Shown: positions 47,891-58,724, counted from the stretch's first letter. The stretch: DNA of 64,000 bases from Simmondsia chinensis (GCA_018398585.1 JAGTTD010000018.1:9307501-9371500), one strand, 5' to 3'. Notes: generated by a model from the sequence alone, not told the origin. Translations and numbers: made by a program.

Positions 47891-48246
47891 CAGCAACTGT
47901 TATTTTGCTTCAGCACTAACATTCAGCAGCTAATGCTTGATCGAATCTGCTGAATTCACTATGAATCAGATTTAATATTGAATGTAGTGAACAAATACTG
48001 ATCAATTAACCTTTGTTTAATGTAATTGCATCAATTCTAATCCCAACAGAAGCAACTCCCAAGCCTTGCAGTAGCAAATGCAGTAACCGTCAATCTCAAA
48101 GTTCAAAATTCATAATTGAATTGTGATCACAAGACTAAATCTGTAACACAATTATTTTTATTGATTAATTGCAATACAATTAATCAGATTTTGTATTTTT
48201 TCGGATATGAGCTTGATTCGGAAGCCAAATCAAGGCTCTGATACCA
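47891..48246 (-). other. Leader remnant and primer-binding site of an antisense LTR element
   Basis: The minus strand reads TGGTATCAGAGC at 48235-48246, the initiator-tRNA-Met site, two bases inside the LTR at 48249. Only about 340 bp of the element interior follows. No gag is recognisable, so the rest of the element was lost. Confidence 0.65.
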
Positions 48247-48248
48247 AT

Positions 48249-48725
48249 TGTTAAGGTTTCAAAGATTGCTCTTGAGCCTTAACCTTGGTTGGGATAGAGA
48301 GAGTATGAGATGAGAAGAGAATATAGAGTTTAGATGAGATAAGAAGGGAAAGGAGATGAGAAGTAGAGAGAAATATCAAAGGATATCAATTCATTCATCC
48401 AAGTTATGAAATTACAAGCTAGAACCTCCTATTTATACTACTAATATGAGCTAATACATTGAATCTAGCCACACAAGGACTAACCAACTCTTAAGTGAGC
48501 TGCCACAATTGGCTCAACTAACTAACGGCCTTGACCCCAACAACCTAACAATCAAGACTCCACTTATTACATGACTCAATCCAAGCTATACTACTACTTA
48601 CCATAACAACTAACTAATACAACTCAAACAACAAGCAGCCCCCAACAGTAGCAACTTACAGCAGCAGGATACTAGCAGCGACTACGGCAGCCCCCCCAAG
48701 ACCTCATCGAGCTCGGATCATAACA
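48249..48725 (-). repeat. LTR of the truncated antisense element
   Basis: On the minus strand it starts TGTTATGATCCGAGCTCGATG and ends with AACCTTAACA before the primer site. The start and end resemble the LTRs at 58262 and 63525 (TGTTATGATCTTGCTTGATG; AAGCTTAACA). It is therefore a diverged relative in the opposite orientation. TATA-like CCTATTTATAC is at 48428-48438. Confidence 0.7.
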
Positions 48726-49373
48726 CAAGGTTAAAAAAAAAAAGTGCCTTTACCTCTAAGGCCTCAATCTGAGACGAAGAAGGAGCCTCTATTCACATTG
48801 CTACCCCAGGAGCTCTTATTGGTACATCCGTCATTGCAGTTTTAGTAAATATCTCAATTGTTGGAACTGTTGTTGGTTCTTTAGCTGCTGGAACATCGTC
48901 TCGAGGCGGGTTTCTAGAGAATGATTCTTGTATGTTAGAACCAAATATGGTTTAGACCATCAAGAATTGAGAAACCAGAAAGACCTTTACCTTCAGCTAT
49001 CTCTTCAGCAGAGATTGGACCTCCTGGGAAAAGGAAGGGAGCCTGCATAAGTTCATGGCATAGGATAACTGGGGAGGATACTTCTTCAGAAGTGTGACTT
49101 ATAATTGGCTCCACAACTGAAGTAGCCATATCACCTTCTTCTTTAGCACTCAAGCTCAATGACTTAGTGTCCTGATAGGGCTCTAGGGCAGTTTTCTGAG
49201 ATGGAGAATCTGGGATCTCCTTAGTATATGAAGCTAGCTCTTCCTGTGGTTGTTGAAGGCCATGTTAGAAGCTGCTTTAGCAAAGATAAACAAGAACACC
49301 AATTGAGAAAGGCCAATACCTCTAGTATAGGGAGCCTGGCTCTTCTTTTTCTTACCAATTATGAGATGGGTAC
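48726..49373 (-). other. Possible coding relic interrupted by the next LTR element
   Basis: The minus frame 48935-49159 reads MATSVVEPIISHTSEEVSS and FLFPGGPISAEEIAEG, with the acidic, serine-rich look of retroelement extra-ORF or plant mobile domain C-termini. The text appears to continue at 57767-58256, on the far side of the inserted element, where lysine/serine-rich minus-strand segments occur. I do not recognise a specific gene. Confidence 0.35.
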
Positions 49374-49854
49374 TATTTATATTCATAACCCCCCGCACAG
49401 ATAGGCGAGCAAGGAGGGATGACTCATGAGAGGCGCCCTAACCTGTAATACCTACACCCTCAGACCTGCCCAGAGAGCATCGACCTAGCACAGAGGAGAC
49501 TATAGACCAACGACCTAGCACAGGTGCCCAGGCAACAACAACCTAGCATAGGTGCCAAGAGAACGGTGACCTAGCATAGGCGCTCAGAAAACGGCGACCT
49601 ACCATAGGCGCCCAAGGAATGGCGACCTACCACAGGAGCCCAAAAAGCGGCGACCAAGCATGGGAGCCCAGAAGCAAGCAGCTAGGAAGGACGAGAAAGA
49701 ACTAAGGGCACGAGCAAGTTATCCCAGTGGAGAAAGGAATCTTGGTGGTTTCTTTTTCCTCCAAGAGCTTGAGTTCAGCTCATCCTTACAAATCCCATCC
49801 CATATCGAACTTTATTACGACGAGTAAACACATTGGTCAAATTCATCAAAAACA
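49374..49854 (+). repeat. 5' LTR with a 28-bp minisatellite
   Basis: At about 49483-49680 seven units of about 28 bp repeat GGCGACCTAGCATAGGCGCC-like text. The 3' LTR has about nine. The TATA segment CCTCTTTATAA of the 3' LTR (57580-57590) is missing here: GCTAGGAAGG runs on directly at 49681-49690. The element is 66 bp shorter than its partner. Confidence 0.8.
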
Positions 49855-49858
49855 TAAT

Positions 49859-49876
49859 TGGCGCCGTATGTGGGAA
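49859..49876 (+). other. Primer-binding site
   Basis: TGGCGCCGTATGTGGGAA, close to the TGGCGCCGTCTGTGGGAA form frequent in Tat-type plant elements. Confidence 0.75.
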
Positions 49877-50076
49877 GGATCGAGGCCATGACAGAGCCAA
49901 TAGGGTCCCCTGATCCTAGTAAATCAAGCGAAGGTGCTGAACACATATTGAAACAATAGTTAAGGGATGTTCAAAGCTTACTTGATCGCCTGCTGCACAA
50001 GCTGGAGGAACGACAGCTACAAGCGCCCAATTTATCCAAGGATAAAAGTTCTAAAGTTATGAGTTGAGGACATGAA

Positions 50077-50930
50077 GTGTTGCCAGGTCAGGAAGAGGAG
50101 TGGGGAACCCAAGGACTGGCCCTAGGGCCAAAACGCAGCGAGAAGAAAGTCTACCAGCCCCGCCACGTAGGATGTTGCAAATCAGAGGGTGAGTCTATTG
50201 GAGACACGGGTAGCAAGCAATGGGAAGCTAACCTCCTCTCAAAGGAAGGTAAGATAGGAAAAGCACCAAAAGTTCCAAGCACGCATTCCCCATTTTCCAA
50301 GAGAATCCTATCTTCCCCAATGAAGAAGGTGAAGATTCCAAACATAGATCTCTTCAATGGAACCCAAGATCCTGAAGATCATCTTTCCGGATTTAAGTCT
50401 TGAATGTATATACAGGATCAGAAGAATTTTGGTGCAAGTGGTTCCCTACCACTTTAAAAGGGGTTGCACAATCATGGTTTTCATCCCTTCCAGCTGGCAT
50501 AATTGACAGCTTCGTGCAACTTACAGAGAGTTTCTCTCACCATTTTATAAGTAAAAATCGAAGGAAAAAGACAGCAGCTTAGTTGATGCAACTACAACAA
50601 AGGGAGTCAGAGTCCTTAAGGGACTTTGTTAGAAGGTTTACCAGAGAAATGATTGACATACTGGGTTTAGCTGATAAAACGACAATAAGTGCCTTCGTTA
50701 ACAGCCTAAGGAACTTAGACTTTAAGTTTGTGTTAGCAAAAAAAGCAATCCCTGACAGTTGATGGGTTGTGGGATAAGGCCAATAAATATATATCTGTCA
50801 AAGATGTAATGAACACTATAGGGAAGTTTCGGCTAGGGGTCACCAGGAAGCCCAAAGAGAAGAATAAAGCCGCACATTCGCCAAGGGCAAAACCTCCCCT
50901 ACCAACATTCCACTCAAAAGTCCTAGTGCA
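50077..50930 (+). pseudogene. gag relic
   Basis: The frame 50077-50403 ends KIPNIDLFNGTQDPEDHLSG, and 50400-50582 continues WFPTTLKGVAQSWFSSLP and FVQLTESFSHHFIS. This is the retrotransposon gag domain (DP-x-x-H-L and W-F-x-x-L-P patterns). After a stop it continues with ESESLRDFVRRFTREMIDI to about 50760. Stops and a frame change at 50400 make it non-functional. Confidence 0.8.
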
Positions 50931-51220
50931 CTGACCTTTAAGACGAATGGCTTACGAAATAGATAAGAGGCATACACACCCATCACCCTCTTTTAAAAGA
51001 ACATCCACGGATGTCCTGTATTTCTATTTTACCTAATGCAAGTTGCTTTTCGTATGCTCCCTTAATAATTATAGAGAATTGTTACTTGCAGCATTCTTGA
51101 GAATCCAATCAAGCAAAAATTAATGCATGCAAAGTCCACAAGGGCAGAAGCAGAAGCCCTGTTACACCCCAAGAGTGTAAGCAGTAGCAAGCTTAAGTCT
51201 TTGCGTTGATCAATCGCTTA

Positions 51221-51740
51221 GCTTTGACCGCCATTCAGGTGGAAGCACATGTCATTTGACTAACTATAATGCGTTGACTGGTTAAAAATCATTGACCAGC
51301 CATTCAGTGTGGACCTCCTTATCTTCTTTTGACCGCCTATAGTTCGTTGACTGGATGAAAATCGTTGATCAGTCGTTTAGCTTTGACCACCATTTAGGTG
51401 GAAACACAATATGTCATTTGACCAATTATAATGCGTTGACTGCTTAAAAATCATTGACCAGCCATTAAGTGTAGACCTCCTTATCTCCTTTGATCACCTC
51501 TAGTTCGTTGACTGGAAGAAAATCGCTGATAAGCTGTTTAGCTTTGACTGCCATTTAGGTGGAAGCACAATATGACATTTGACCAATTATAATGTGTTTA
51601 TTGGTTAAAAATCATTGATCAGCCATTCAGTGTGGACCGCCTTATCTCCTTTGATCGCCTGTAGATCGTTGACTAGGTAAAAATCGTTGACCAGCCCTTT
51701 GGCCCTGATCGTTATTTGGGTTAAAACACAACATTTTGTT
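51221..51740. repeat. Tandem array, about 160-bp unit, 3.3 copies
   Basis: The phrase GCTTTGAC-GCCATT-AGGTGG starts at 51221, 51380 and 51541, with a diverged form at 51702. Period is 159-161 bp. Each unit also repeats CGTTGACTGG and CATTGACCAGCCATT. Such arrays are common in the noncoding parts of Tat-type elements and can seed satellites. Confidence 0.8.
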
Positions 51741-51884
51741 TAATCACCTACGGCATACAAATCGGTTAAACATTAGGGCCATACTTTCAATTCCGATTTT
51801 CATTTAGGATGAAACGCCATACTTCCTTACATTGAATCGAACTCTCTGATCTAACACGTACACCCATCCACAAACAATAATACT

Positions 51885-52160
51885 CACCTCGTTGAAGATG
51901 CAACATCCGTATTCACCTCATGGAAGGTGCAACGATACCACCCACCTTGTTGAAGGTGCAACAATGGTATCGACCTTGACAAAGGTGTCACATCCATATT
52001 GACCTTGTTAAGAGTACAATAGTAATGCTCACCTAGGTAAGGGTGCAACGATAATGCTCCCCTCATTGAAGGCGTAATACTTACACTGAAAAAAATAACA
52101 GTGATGTCCACCTTGCCAAAGGTAGAGCAATTCACTTTGTTGAAAATATAACATTAGCAT
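51885..52160. repeat. Minisatellite, 29-bp unit, about 9 copies
   Basis: Units begin CACCT(C/T)GTTGAAGGTGCAAC. The first seven run without gaps from 51885 to 52087, then a 21-bp interruption, then two diverged units. Confidence 0.75.
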
Positions 52161-52559
52161 TTATCTCGGTCCACCTAATAAAAAATAAATACAACTCAAA
52201 TTTTCTACCCGGCCAAATGTACAAAGTCACCAAACCTATAGCTAAAAAGGCAATATAAAAAGTTCTCATAATTTTCACTTGCCTATAATATGCCATCCCC
52301 ACAATTACACATACGATTAAGACATTGTAACAAACATTCACTTTTCCAAAACAATAGCAAACACACCTGTTGCAGTTGAATCATGACGAGGCATGACAAA
52401 AATGTCCACTTGCACTAATAATAACCGCTTATATTAACCCAAAAACACAATATAGATGTTTACATAGTACTAAGAGAACTCCCTCAAACAGACAAATAAC
52501 ATAAGCATTAAACGAGCCCATTACATAGTAAATACATGCTTATACCACGCAAAACTAGA

Positions 52560-54910
52560 AAGAAAATGGCATAAAAATCCAACAACTTAAAAGACAACAA
52601 AAACAAGAAATCACACCGAGGACCCCGCATTTCCATCTCCAGAAGTATTTGGCAAGGCACTTACAATCTCCCCAATAATGTGAGCTATAAAATCCTCTAT
52701 GATCTTCAGTGTGAAAGTGGGACCACCCTTCTTGATCTTCTCCATCAAGCGGCCAAAACCCCATTCAAGTCCAATCTAACAATCGGCATTACTTGCCATT
52801 TGGTACTCGGAACTGGATTTGAAAGCAGCCACAACATCCTCTTGAGCACGAGATAGTTTGAGACTCAATCTAGCCAGCTGCTCCTCCTTATCCTTCACAG
52901 CCGCATCCTTGTCTGCCAAATCACTTTTCAAAACCTTTACCTCTCTCTGGAATTCGGAGCAATGTAATTGAGACTCCCTTAATTATTGATTTTGCACTTC
53001 CTCCTTGTGGTGAGCTGAATCTTGAAAAGAACGAAATTCTTCCCGAAGACGACTAACCGCCTCTTCCCTCCGCATTCAAAAAGAGCATAAGAAGGCGAAT
53101 ACAGATACATACTGCAAAAACACATAAAAACACCCGAGCAGAAACATAAAACATGTAGGAAAAAACATTTAAAGGAAAAATAATTACGGCAATTTGTACC
53201 TCAGCCACCAAAGGAGGACCTCCCTAAGGTGCAGGAGATGTAGGCGAAATAACCCCAAAAATAGGATGTAAAGCCTCGAAATTGGGAACGGATGAAGGCG
53301 TGACCACCACTTGTGGGATATCTGTGGGTTCATCCATAGGGGTAGGAATAATTTTTGGATCACCCCTAAAAGGAGCAGTAGGTGCAGGTAGGGATAGGAT
53401 AAGAACAGGATACTTCGAGGTTGGCAAGGTAAAAGTCGGAGGTGTATTTGAGCAAGAATGACTTTGCCCTCCCGCCAAGACACTCGGCAAGGAAGGACTG
53501 CCTCTCTGAGGCGGGGGAGCTCTAAAAGGGGATTGGGATGCACCCCTGGATTCATACTGAAGTAATCCAGAATGCTCACTCTCCTGGGGGCGGCAAGAAG
53601 TAGAGTCCGCAGGGGAAGCTTGACTAGCCACCATGGGAGAAGATGTACCAACACCGGTTTGGCTGGGCTGTTGGCTAGCTCCTCAACTGAAAACCAAAAA
53701 AGTAGCAAAATGAATATACAAAACAAGATTGAAAGAGGGAAATAATACATAAATTCCCCTTTAGTAGTAGAAGTAAGAAAATACCCAGGACAGGTTTCAT
53801 GCTAAGCGCTGCCTTAACCAATATAACTTCTTGCTTAAGGTGGGACCAGGTTGCCAAAAAGTGTGTCTCATCCCTATCTTTATCAAAATAATGTATTATT
53901 GACCAGTCTATCTTAGTAAAGTCGTCAACACGCGGCTTACGGGGCCAAGGTAGATCACTCTAGACTATAGGATATTCCGGAAGGGTAGGAGGATGAACCC
54001 ATATAAATCTATGTAACCAATCCTTCACATTTGACGGGTTACCACGCATAAAGAGCAAACCTATTTGCTCTCGAAAACAGTGTGATGCCTAGTTTGCTTA
54101 AGTCTAAACATGTAGTCGAAAACGGGGTCAGTTAGCTCAAAACCATTCACAAAGCATGTCAACAAGAGCCCATAGATTGTCCTTAAACTATTAGGGGTCA
54201 CTTGACCTGGGCACAGAGAATAGCGTGACAAAACATGAGCTACAAATGGATGGAAAGGGAATCTAAGGCCAGCATTGAGAGTCTTTACAAGAATTGCAAA
54301 ACAATCATGTTGAGAGGCGAGTAGAGGAGAATCATTTTCATTAGGAACCCATATAGTATGATCAGATGGGAAGTATTACTTCTTTCGAAGAGCTGAAATT
54401 CCAGCCTCCCCGCGACACTTATGAACAAAACCCCTAGACGGCCTAGCCCTCGCCGCGATAGGAAAGCGGGTTTCTAAATTTTTAACATTGAAAATCACCG
54501 CATCTGGCCGAAGATGAGGAGGGAGGGTCGAAGGAGCACTACTCTCCTTACGAATCCGTTGTATCAAACTTCTTGTTTGACCCCTACCGTGTACCATTTT
54601 AATCTGCATTAAACCCTTTTTTGAATAAGCACAATAGTAAAAATTACGACAAAGAATACATACACGTGTGTAAGTGCGGAGCATTAAAAGTAGGCAAGCT
54701 TGATAGAGGCAAGAGTAATGGGTCAAGGATAGGAACATTTTGATTAAGAGGCTGTAGAAAGTCATCCAAGGCCTCGGTCAAAATGGGATTTTCCAAAGGA
54801 TGTTTAAAACAAGAGTTATAACAAGGACCCAAAATTTTCGAATTCATCCTGATTAGAAGGAGAACAAAGCAAAGAAGATGATAAAACAATACAAAAACCA
54901 AAGACAAAGA
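52560..54910 (-). pseudogene. Antisense spliced ORF, putative gypsy-type extra ORF (Transposase_28-like)
   Basis: On the minus strand about 54376-53780 encodes HTIWVPNENDSPLLAS, GLRFPFHPFVAHVLSRYSL, VTPNSLRTIYGLLLTCF and, after a break, WSIIHYFDKDRDETHFLA. A donor at CTGG/GTATTTTC (about 53780) and acceptor TTTTCAG (about 53699) join it to SQQPSQTGVGTSSPMVASQ and a proline/serine-rich stretch (53224-53700). A coiled-coil-like segment (52800-53080) follows. This order matches the antisense extra ORF known from some Tat-lineage elements. At least two stops lie in the conserved domain. Function in those elements is unknown to me. Confidence 0.6.
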
Positions 54911-55489
54911 AAATTACTAAACTTTTAAACAAAAATAAGCTTTCACAGGAGCGTCTATATAGGCTTGGCTTTGCATTCTTACAACCCTAAACCTAACACC
55001 TCGAGGGTTAAACAGCCATCCAAACATGCAAACAACCAAAGTTAAAAACCTAATTTTAGAAACTAAACCCTCAAAGGATTTTGTCAATCTGAGTATAAGG
55101 ATCAAGTCACAAAAAAAAAACCTCCAAATTGAGGATCAAAACACGAATTCAAGCACAACACTAGAAATCCTAGCATATCATACCCTAACCACACCCTCGA
55201 CTAAGCAAAATTGACAAAGCTTGAACTATAAAACCCCAAAAATCGAAAGGAAGAAAGGAAATGGAGAAATAACTCGGAAAAAGAAATTGCCCAAGAGTTT
55301 CGAGAGAAAGAGAGCAGAAAGAACGAATGACAAAGACGAGAAAAGAGAAAGCGCGCGAAGGATGAAGTAAGGATGCGGAAATGGGGGTCCCAGTTATAAC
55401 AGTTGAAAAATAAAAGACGAATAAAGTTAAAAGTGAAAAGGACACTATATATATACCGAGTAAAAAAGTGAATGGTAAGTAATGTAAAA

Positions 55490-55665
55490 GCCATTACCAG
55501 GCAGGGGGTTACAATTGAAAAAGTCATTACCAGACAAGGAGCTACAATTGAAAAAGTCATTACCAGACAAGGGGCTGCAATTGAAAAAGTCATTACCAGG
55601 CTGGGGCTGCAATCGAAAAAGTCATTATCAATCAAAAATTTCATTACCGGACAGGGGTTACCAGA
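55490..55665. repeat. Minisatellite, 33-bp unit, about 5 copies
   Basis: GTCATTACCAGACAAGG-GCT-CAATTGAAAAA repeats with a 33-bp period, which keeps a frame open on the plus strand (VITRQGATIEK units). No sign that this frame is a gene. It lies upstream of the antisense ORF, near TATATATATAG at about 55446-55456 on the minus strand. Confidence 0.75.
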
Positions 55666-55979
55666 AAAAGATCGGAAAAACGATTACAAAATAAGAGATT
55701 ACATTACAACACCATTAAAAACTTACATTACCAACTTTATTACACTCTTAAATTTACACTAACCTCAAAAAAAAGAACAAGCCATTTGAAACATACTACA
55801 GAAGAGTATACAGGAGCACGATTTTACACCTAAAAATTACATAAACATTGATCTTCTAAGGCACTAGAAAAAATGGTCATAAAGCAGCCCGAGAAGAACC
55901 ATGGGTGCGCGACAAGGATGAAAAGAGCCCCAATAAGCCCGAAGTCGCGCCCATTCGCCATAACTGTGTTGACATATCA

Positions 55980-57050
55980 CACTTAGTTTCCGGTGTTCAG
56001 GACAGAAAAATGATAACAATAAACCTTGTATTCTGTAGGGAAGATCAAACGATGATCAATTACCAACAACTCAATAATTCTAATACTTTGTTGTTCTTCA
56101 GGATGCCACATGTTAAAATACAGGTTACAAAACACAGCCCAAGAGTCGAGATCTAACTTATCCTCTAAAATCCACAATGTCAAAGCTGTGCCATGACGCC
56201 CAGCTAAACACAAGCGACGATCGCGACAAAAAAATACCTAAGTGTTGACAGCAAACAACCTCATTCCGAATGTGAGAGGGAAGAAACACAAGGTAATTAG
56301 AATCCTTCACCATATCCCACGCTACCAAGTAAGGGTAAAGATACGGACTATCAAGAGAAAATGCTTCACTACGCTCTGAAAGGAGGTACAAGACATCACC
56401 ACAAAGTACCCATTTTGTAAAATCCACTGAACTACCTCCGGTACATATAAGAGTTCTGTACCTCCATGCACCACAATCAAAGAAGTACACAGATTACCAA
56501 TCCAATTGGGGCCACTCCTCCACTCTAAAAATAACATCCATGTTAAAAATAAAAAAGAAGAATGTGGTAATTAAGTGGGTATAGCAGGGCATCGTTAACA
56601 TAAGCAAAAATTATCTTCAAGGAAGAACCTAAAAAGCGAAACTTGTCAGGAAGAAAAACGGGCAAGTAGGTTTTAGTGATTGGATTACACACTTATAGTA
56701 CCAAAGATCCAAAAAAGGGGTGTCTTGACATAAAATCAAATCGTTGCTCTCACCCACTATTTCCTTTTCATTCGATAAAAGCTCTAGGGGCTCGACAGGC
56801 GCACATGAAGAAGAACAGGGACCATTCAAGGCGTAAGCCTCTACATAATGTCTGTAAGGAGGCCAATATCCGTTCTGCATAAGGACACCATCAACGAGTC
56901 ATTTAAAGCAAGCTAAAGCCTGTTCCTTCACAAAGTCTTCTCGAAGAAAGAGCCTGCGCAGGCATTGAGAAATAAGACAAAACTGACATAAGATTTTAGC
57001 AGAGAACCAAGAAAACATGAGCAGAAGAAGGTTTCGGGTAAAATTTTCAT
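55980..57050 (-). pseudogene. F-box protein gene relic carried antisense inside the LTR element
   Basis: On the minus strand a start at 57048-57050 gives MKILPETF. One frame change later comes LMFSWFSAKILCQFCLISQC and LRRLFLREDFVKEQALACF (about 57015-56910), which fits an F-box of the LP-x-x-L-L-x-x-I-x-x-W-L-P-A-K-x-L pattern. Downstream, CVIQSLKPTCPF (about 56690), VLCGDVLYLLSE (about 56385-56420) and LCLAGRHGTALTLWILEDK (about 56140-56215) resemble an F-box-associated domain. Intact family members recruit substrates to SCF ubiquitin ligases. Several stops and frame breaks show it is dead. It ends about 150 bp before the purine tract, so it was probably captured by the element. Confidence 0.55.
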
Positions 57051-57214
57051 TGAGGCAAGATGTAAAATCAAAAGTATGAAGTAAGTGGTTAGATCAAGGA
57101 AGCACGGTATCCCTGGAAGCAAGAAGCGAATGGCCAAAACAAAGAGAAGCGTAGTATTTGTAAGGGTACACTTTTCAGATAAATAAATGTTTATTTAGAA
57201 AGTGGGGGCTATTA

Positions 57215-57761
57215 TGTTTATATTCATACCCCCCGCACAGATAGGTGAGCAAGGAGGGATGACTCACGAGGGGCGCCCTAACCTGTAATACCTACAAACT
57301 CCGACCTGCCCAGAGAGCGGCGACTTAGCAAGGCGCCCAGGAAACGACAACCTAGCATAAGCGCCCAGAGCGGCAACCTAGCATAGGCGCCCAGAAAACG
57401 GTGACCTAGCATGGGCGCCTAGAGAGCGGTGACCTAGCATGCGCGCCCAGAAAATGGTGACCTACCACAAGCGCTAAAGGAACAGTGACCTATCACAAGC
57501 TTCTAAGGAACAGCGACCTACCACAGGCCCCCAAAGAACAGCGACCAAGCACGGGTGCCCAAAAGCAAGCAGCTAGGAACCTCTTTATAAAGGAAGGATG
57601 AGAAAGAACTAAGGGCACGAGCAAGTTAGCCCAGTGGAGAAAGGGATCCTGATGGTTTATTTTCCTCCAAGAGCTTGAGTTCAGCTCATCTGTAAAAATC
57701 CCACCCCCATACCGAACTCTATTACGACGAGTAAGCACACTGGTTAAATTCGTCGAAAACA
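57215..57761 (+). repeat. 3' LTR with an expanded minisatellite and a TATA box
   Basis: Partner of 49374-49854. About nine 28-bp units lie at 57305-57570. TTTATAAAGG at 57584-57593 is the likely promoter box, absent from the 5' copy. Confidence 0.8.
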
Positions 57762-57766
57762 AGTAC

Positions 57767-58256
57767 CTCTTTTTCTTCTTCTTCTACTTAGTGGGGAAAG
57801 TTAGAGCAACATCATCCTTCTTTCTCTTTCTTCAACTAATCTTAGGGGTTGGTGAAGAGGTTCCGGTAGGAGATTCCTCAAGTAGCACGTGAGTGAAGCT
57901 CTTGGTCCTGGCACTCCTAGGAATCACCTGGACAGTTGCTGTAAAGGTAAAGAACAAGGGTTACTCTTTGTTTGAGCCACTAATACTGAAATTAAAGCAT
58001 ACTTCAGAGTGGTTATCTACTTGACTGTGTCTTCTGCAGAGTGAGCTTTGGAATGGCTAGCTGGCTTCTCCTGGAACTTGGACCTGCAAGTTCAAGTAAA
58101 GGTGTAAAGTGCCGCTTGGCGCCTCTAGCCTCCAAGGAGGTCCAATAGGCTTGATACTAAGTTGAAAATGTGGCGTGGCACATGGAATGTACCTACAAGC
58201 CACAGGGTACCCATAAAGGGATCTAATTTCTTAATTCAGGACATGAAGCTTTAGAA
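57767..58256. other. Spacer between two LTR elements
   Basis: Continues the sequence broken at 49373. The minus strand is lysine/serine-rich in places. No complete gene is recognised. Confidence 0.4.
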
Positions 58257-58261
58257 GCTGA

Positions 58262-58710
58262 TGTTATGATCTTGCTTGATGAGGCTCAATTCTACTGAAG
58301 TGTTGCTGTTTGCTGCAATGTTGTTGTTTTGCTAGCTAAGGCTTGATGTATTAGTCTTTAGTTAAGTGTTGCATTTTGAGGTTGAGTTGTAAGTTGGTTA
58401 GTAGTGCATTTGGCACCAATTGTTAGTTAAGTCGGTTGGTTGGTCTAAGCTAGTCAATTGTGGTGGCCGTGTGATTAAATAAGTCGGTCATGAGTTGTCT
58501 TGGTTCAATGTTCTAGATTGTGAATAAGTAGCTTGTTCAAGTGTAATATTGATTCATTAAATGAAAATACAAAATATCTCTTTTGAGATCTTTCTCTCTC
58601 TCATCTAACTTTCTCTAATTCTCATCTCTTTCACTTCTATTCTCATCTTAACTCTTTCTCTATCCTATCCTTCTACAAGGTTAAGCTCAAGTTGGACTTG
58701 AAGCTTAACA
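58262..58710 (+). repeat. Ty3 5' LTR (449 bp)
   Basis: Starts TGTTATGATCTTGCTTGATG and ends GAAGCTTAACA. It differs from the 3' LTR by scattered substitutions and a short insertion in the latter near 63685 (CTTCAATTG). Several TTTCTCT runs lie near its end. Confidence 0.92.
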
Positions 58711-58712
58711 AT

Positions 58713-58724
58713 TGGTATCAGAGC
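58713..58724 (+). other. Ty3 primer-binding site
   Basis: TGGTATCAGAGC, the initiator-tRNA-Met type, two bases inside the LTR. Confidence 0.9.

Larger units (their letters stand above)
49374..57761 (+). mobile_element. LTR retrotransposon with gag, no recognisable pol, and antisense cargo (Tat/Retand-like)
   Basis: The LTRs are 49374-49854 and 57215-57761. Flanks GGTAC (49369-49373) and AGTAC (57762-57766) match at 4 of 5 bases. The primer site TGGCGCCGTATGTGGGAA (49859-49876) and purine tract AGTGGGGGCTATTA (57201-57214) are in place. Contents: gag at 50077-50930, a 160-bp tandem array, a 29-bp array, an antisense spliced ORF, a 33-bp array and an antisense F-box relic. No protease, reverse transcriptase or integrase text was seen. 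The primer type and extra antisense ORF recall the Tat lineage. It would depend on proteins from another element. Confidence 0.8.

Noticed and set aside
51885..52160. CRISPR-like array
   Set aside because: The 29-bp units are contiguous without unique spacers, and the context is a plant retroelement.
55472..55762. Plus-strand protein of VITRQGATIEK repeats
   Set aside because: The frame stays open only because the tandem unit is 33 bp. No start context or related protein is recognised.
49374..57761. Envelope gene or retrovirus-like class for the element with antisense cargo
   Set aside because: The extra reading frames are antisense, one is spliced, and none shows a signal peptide with a transmembrane anchor in an env position.
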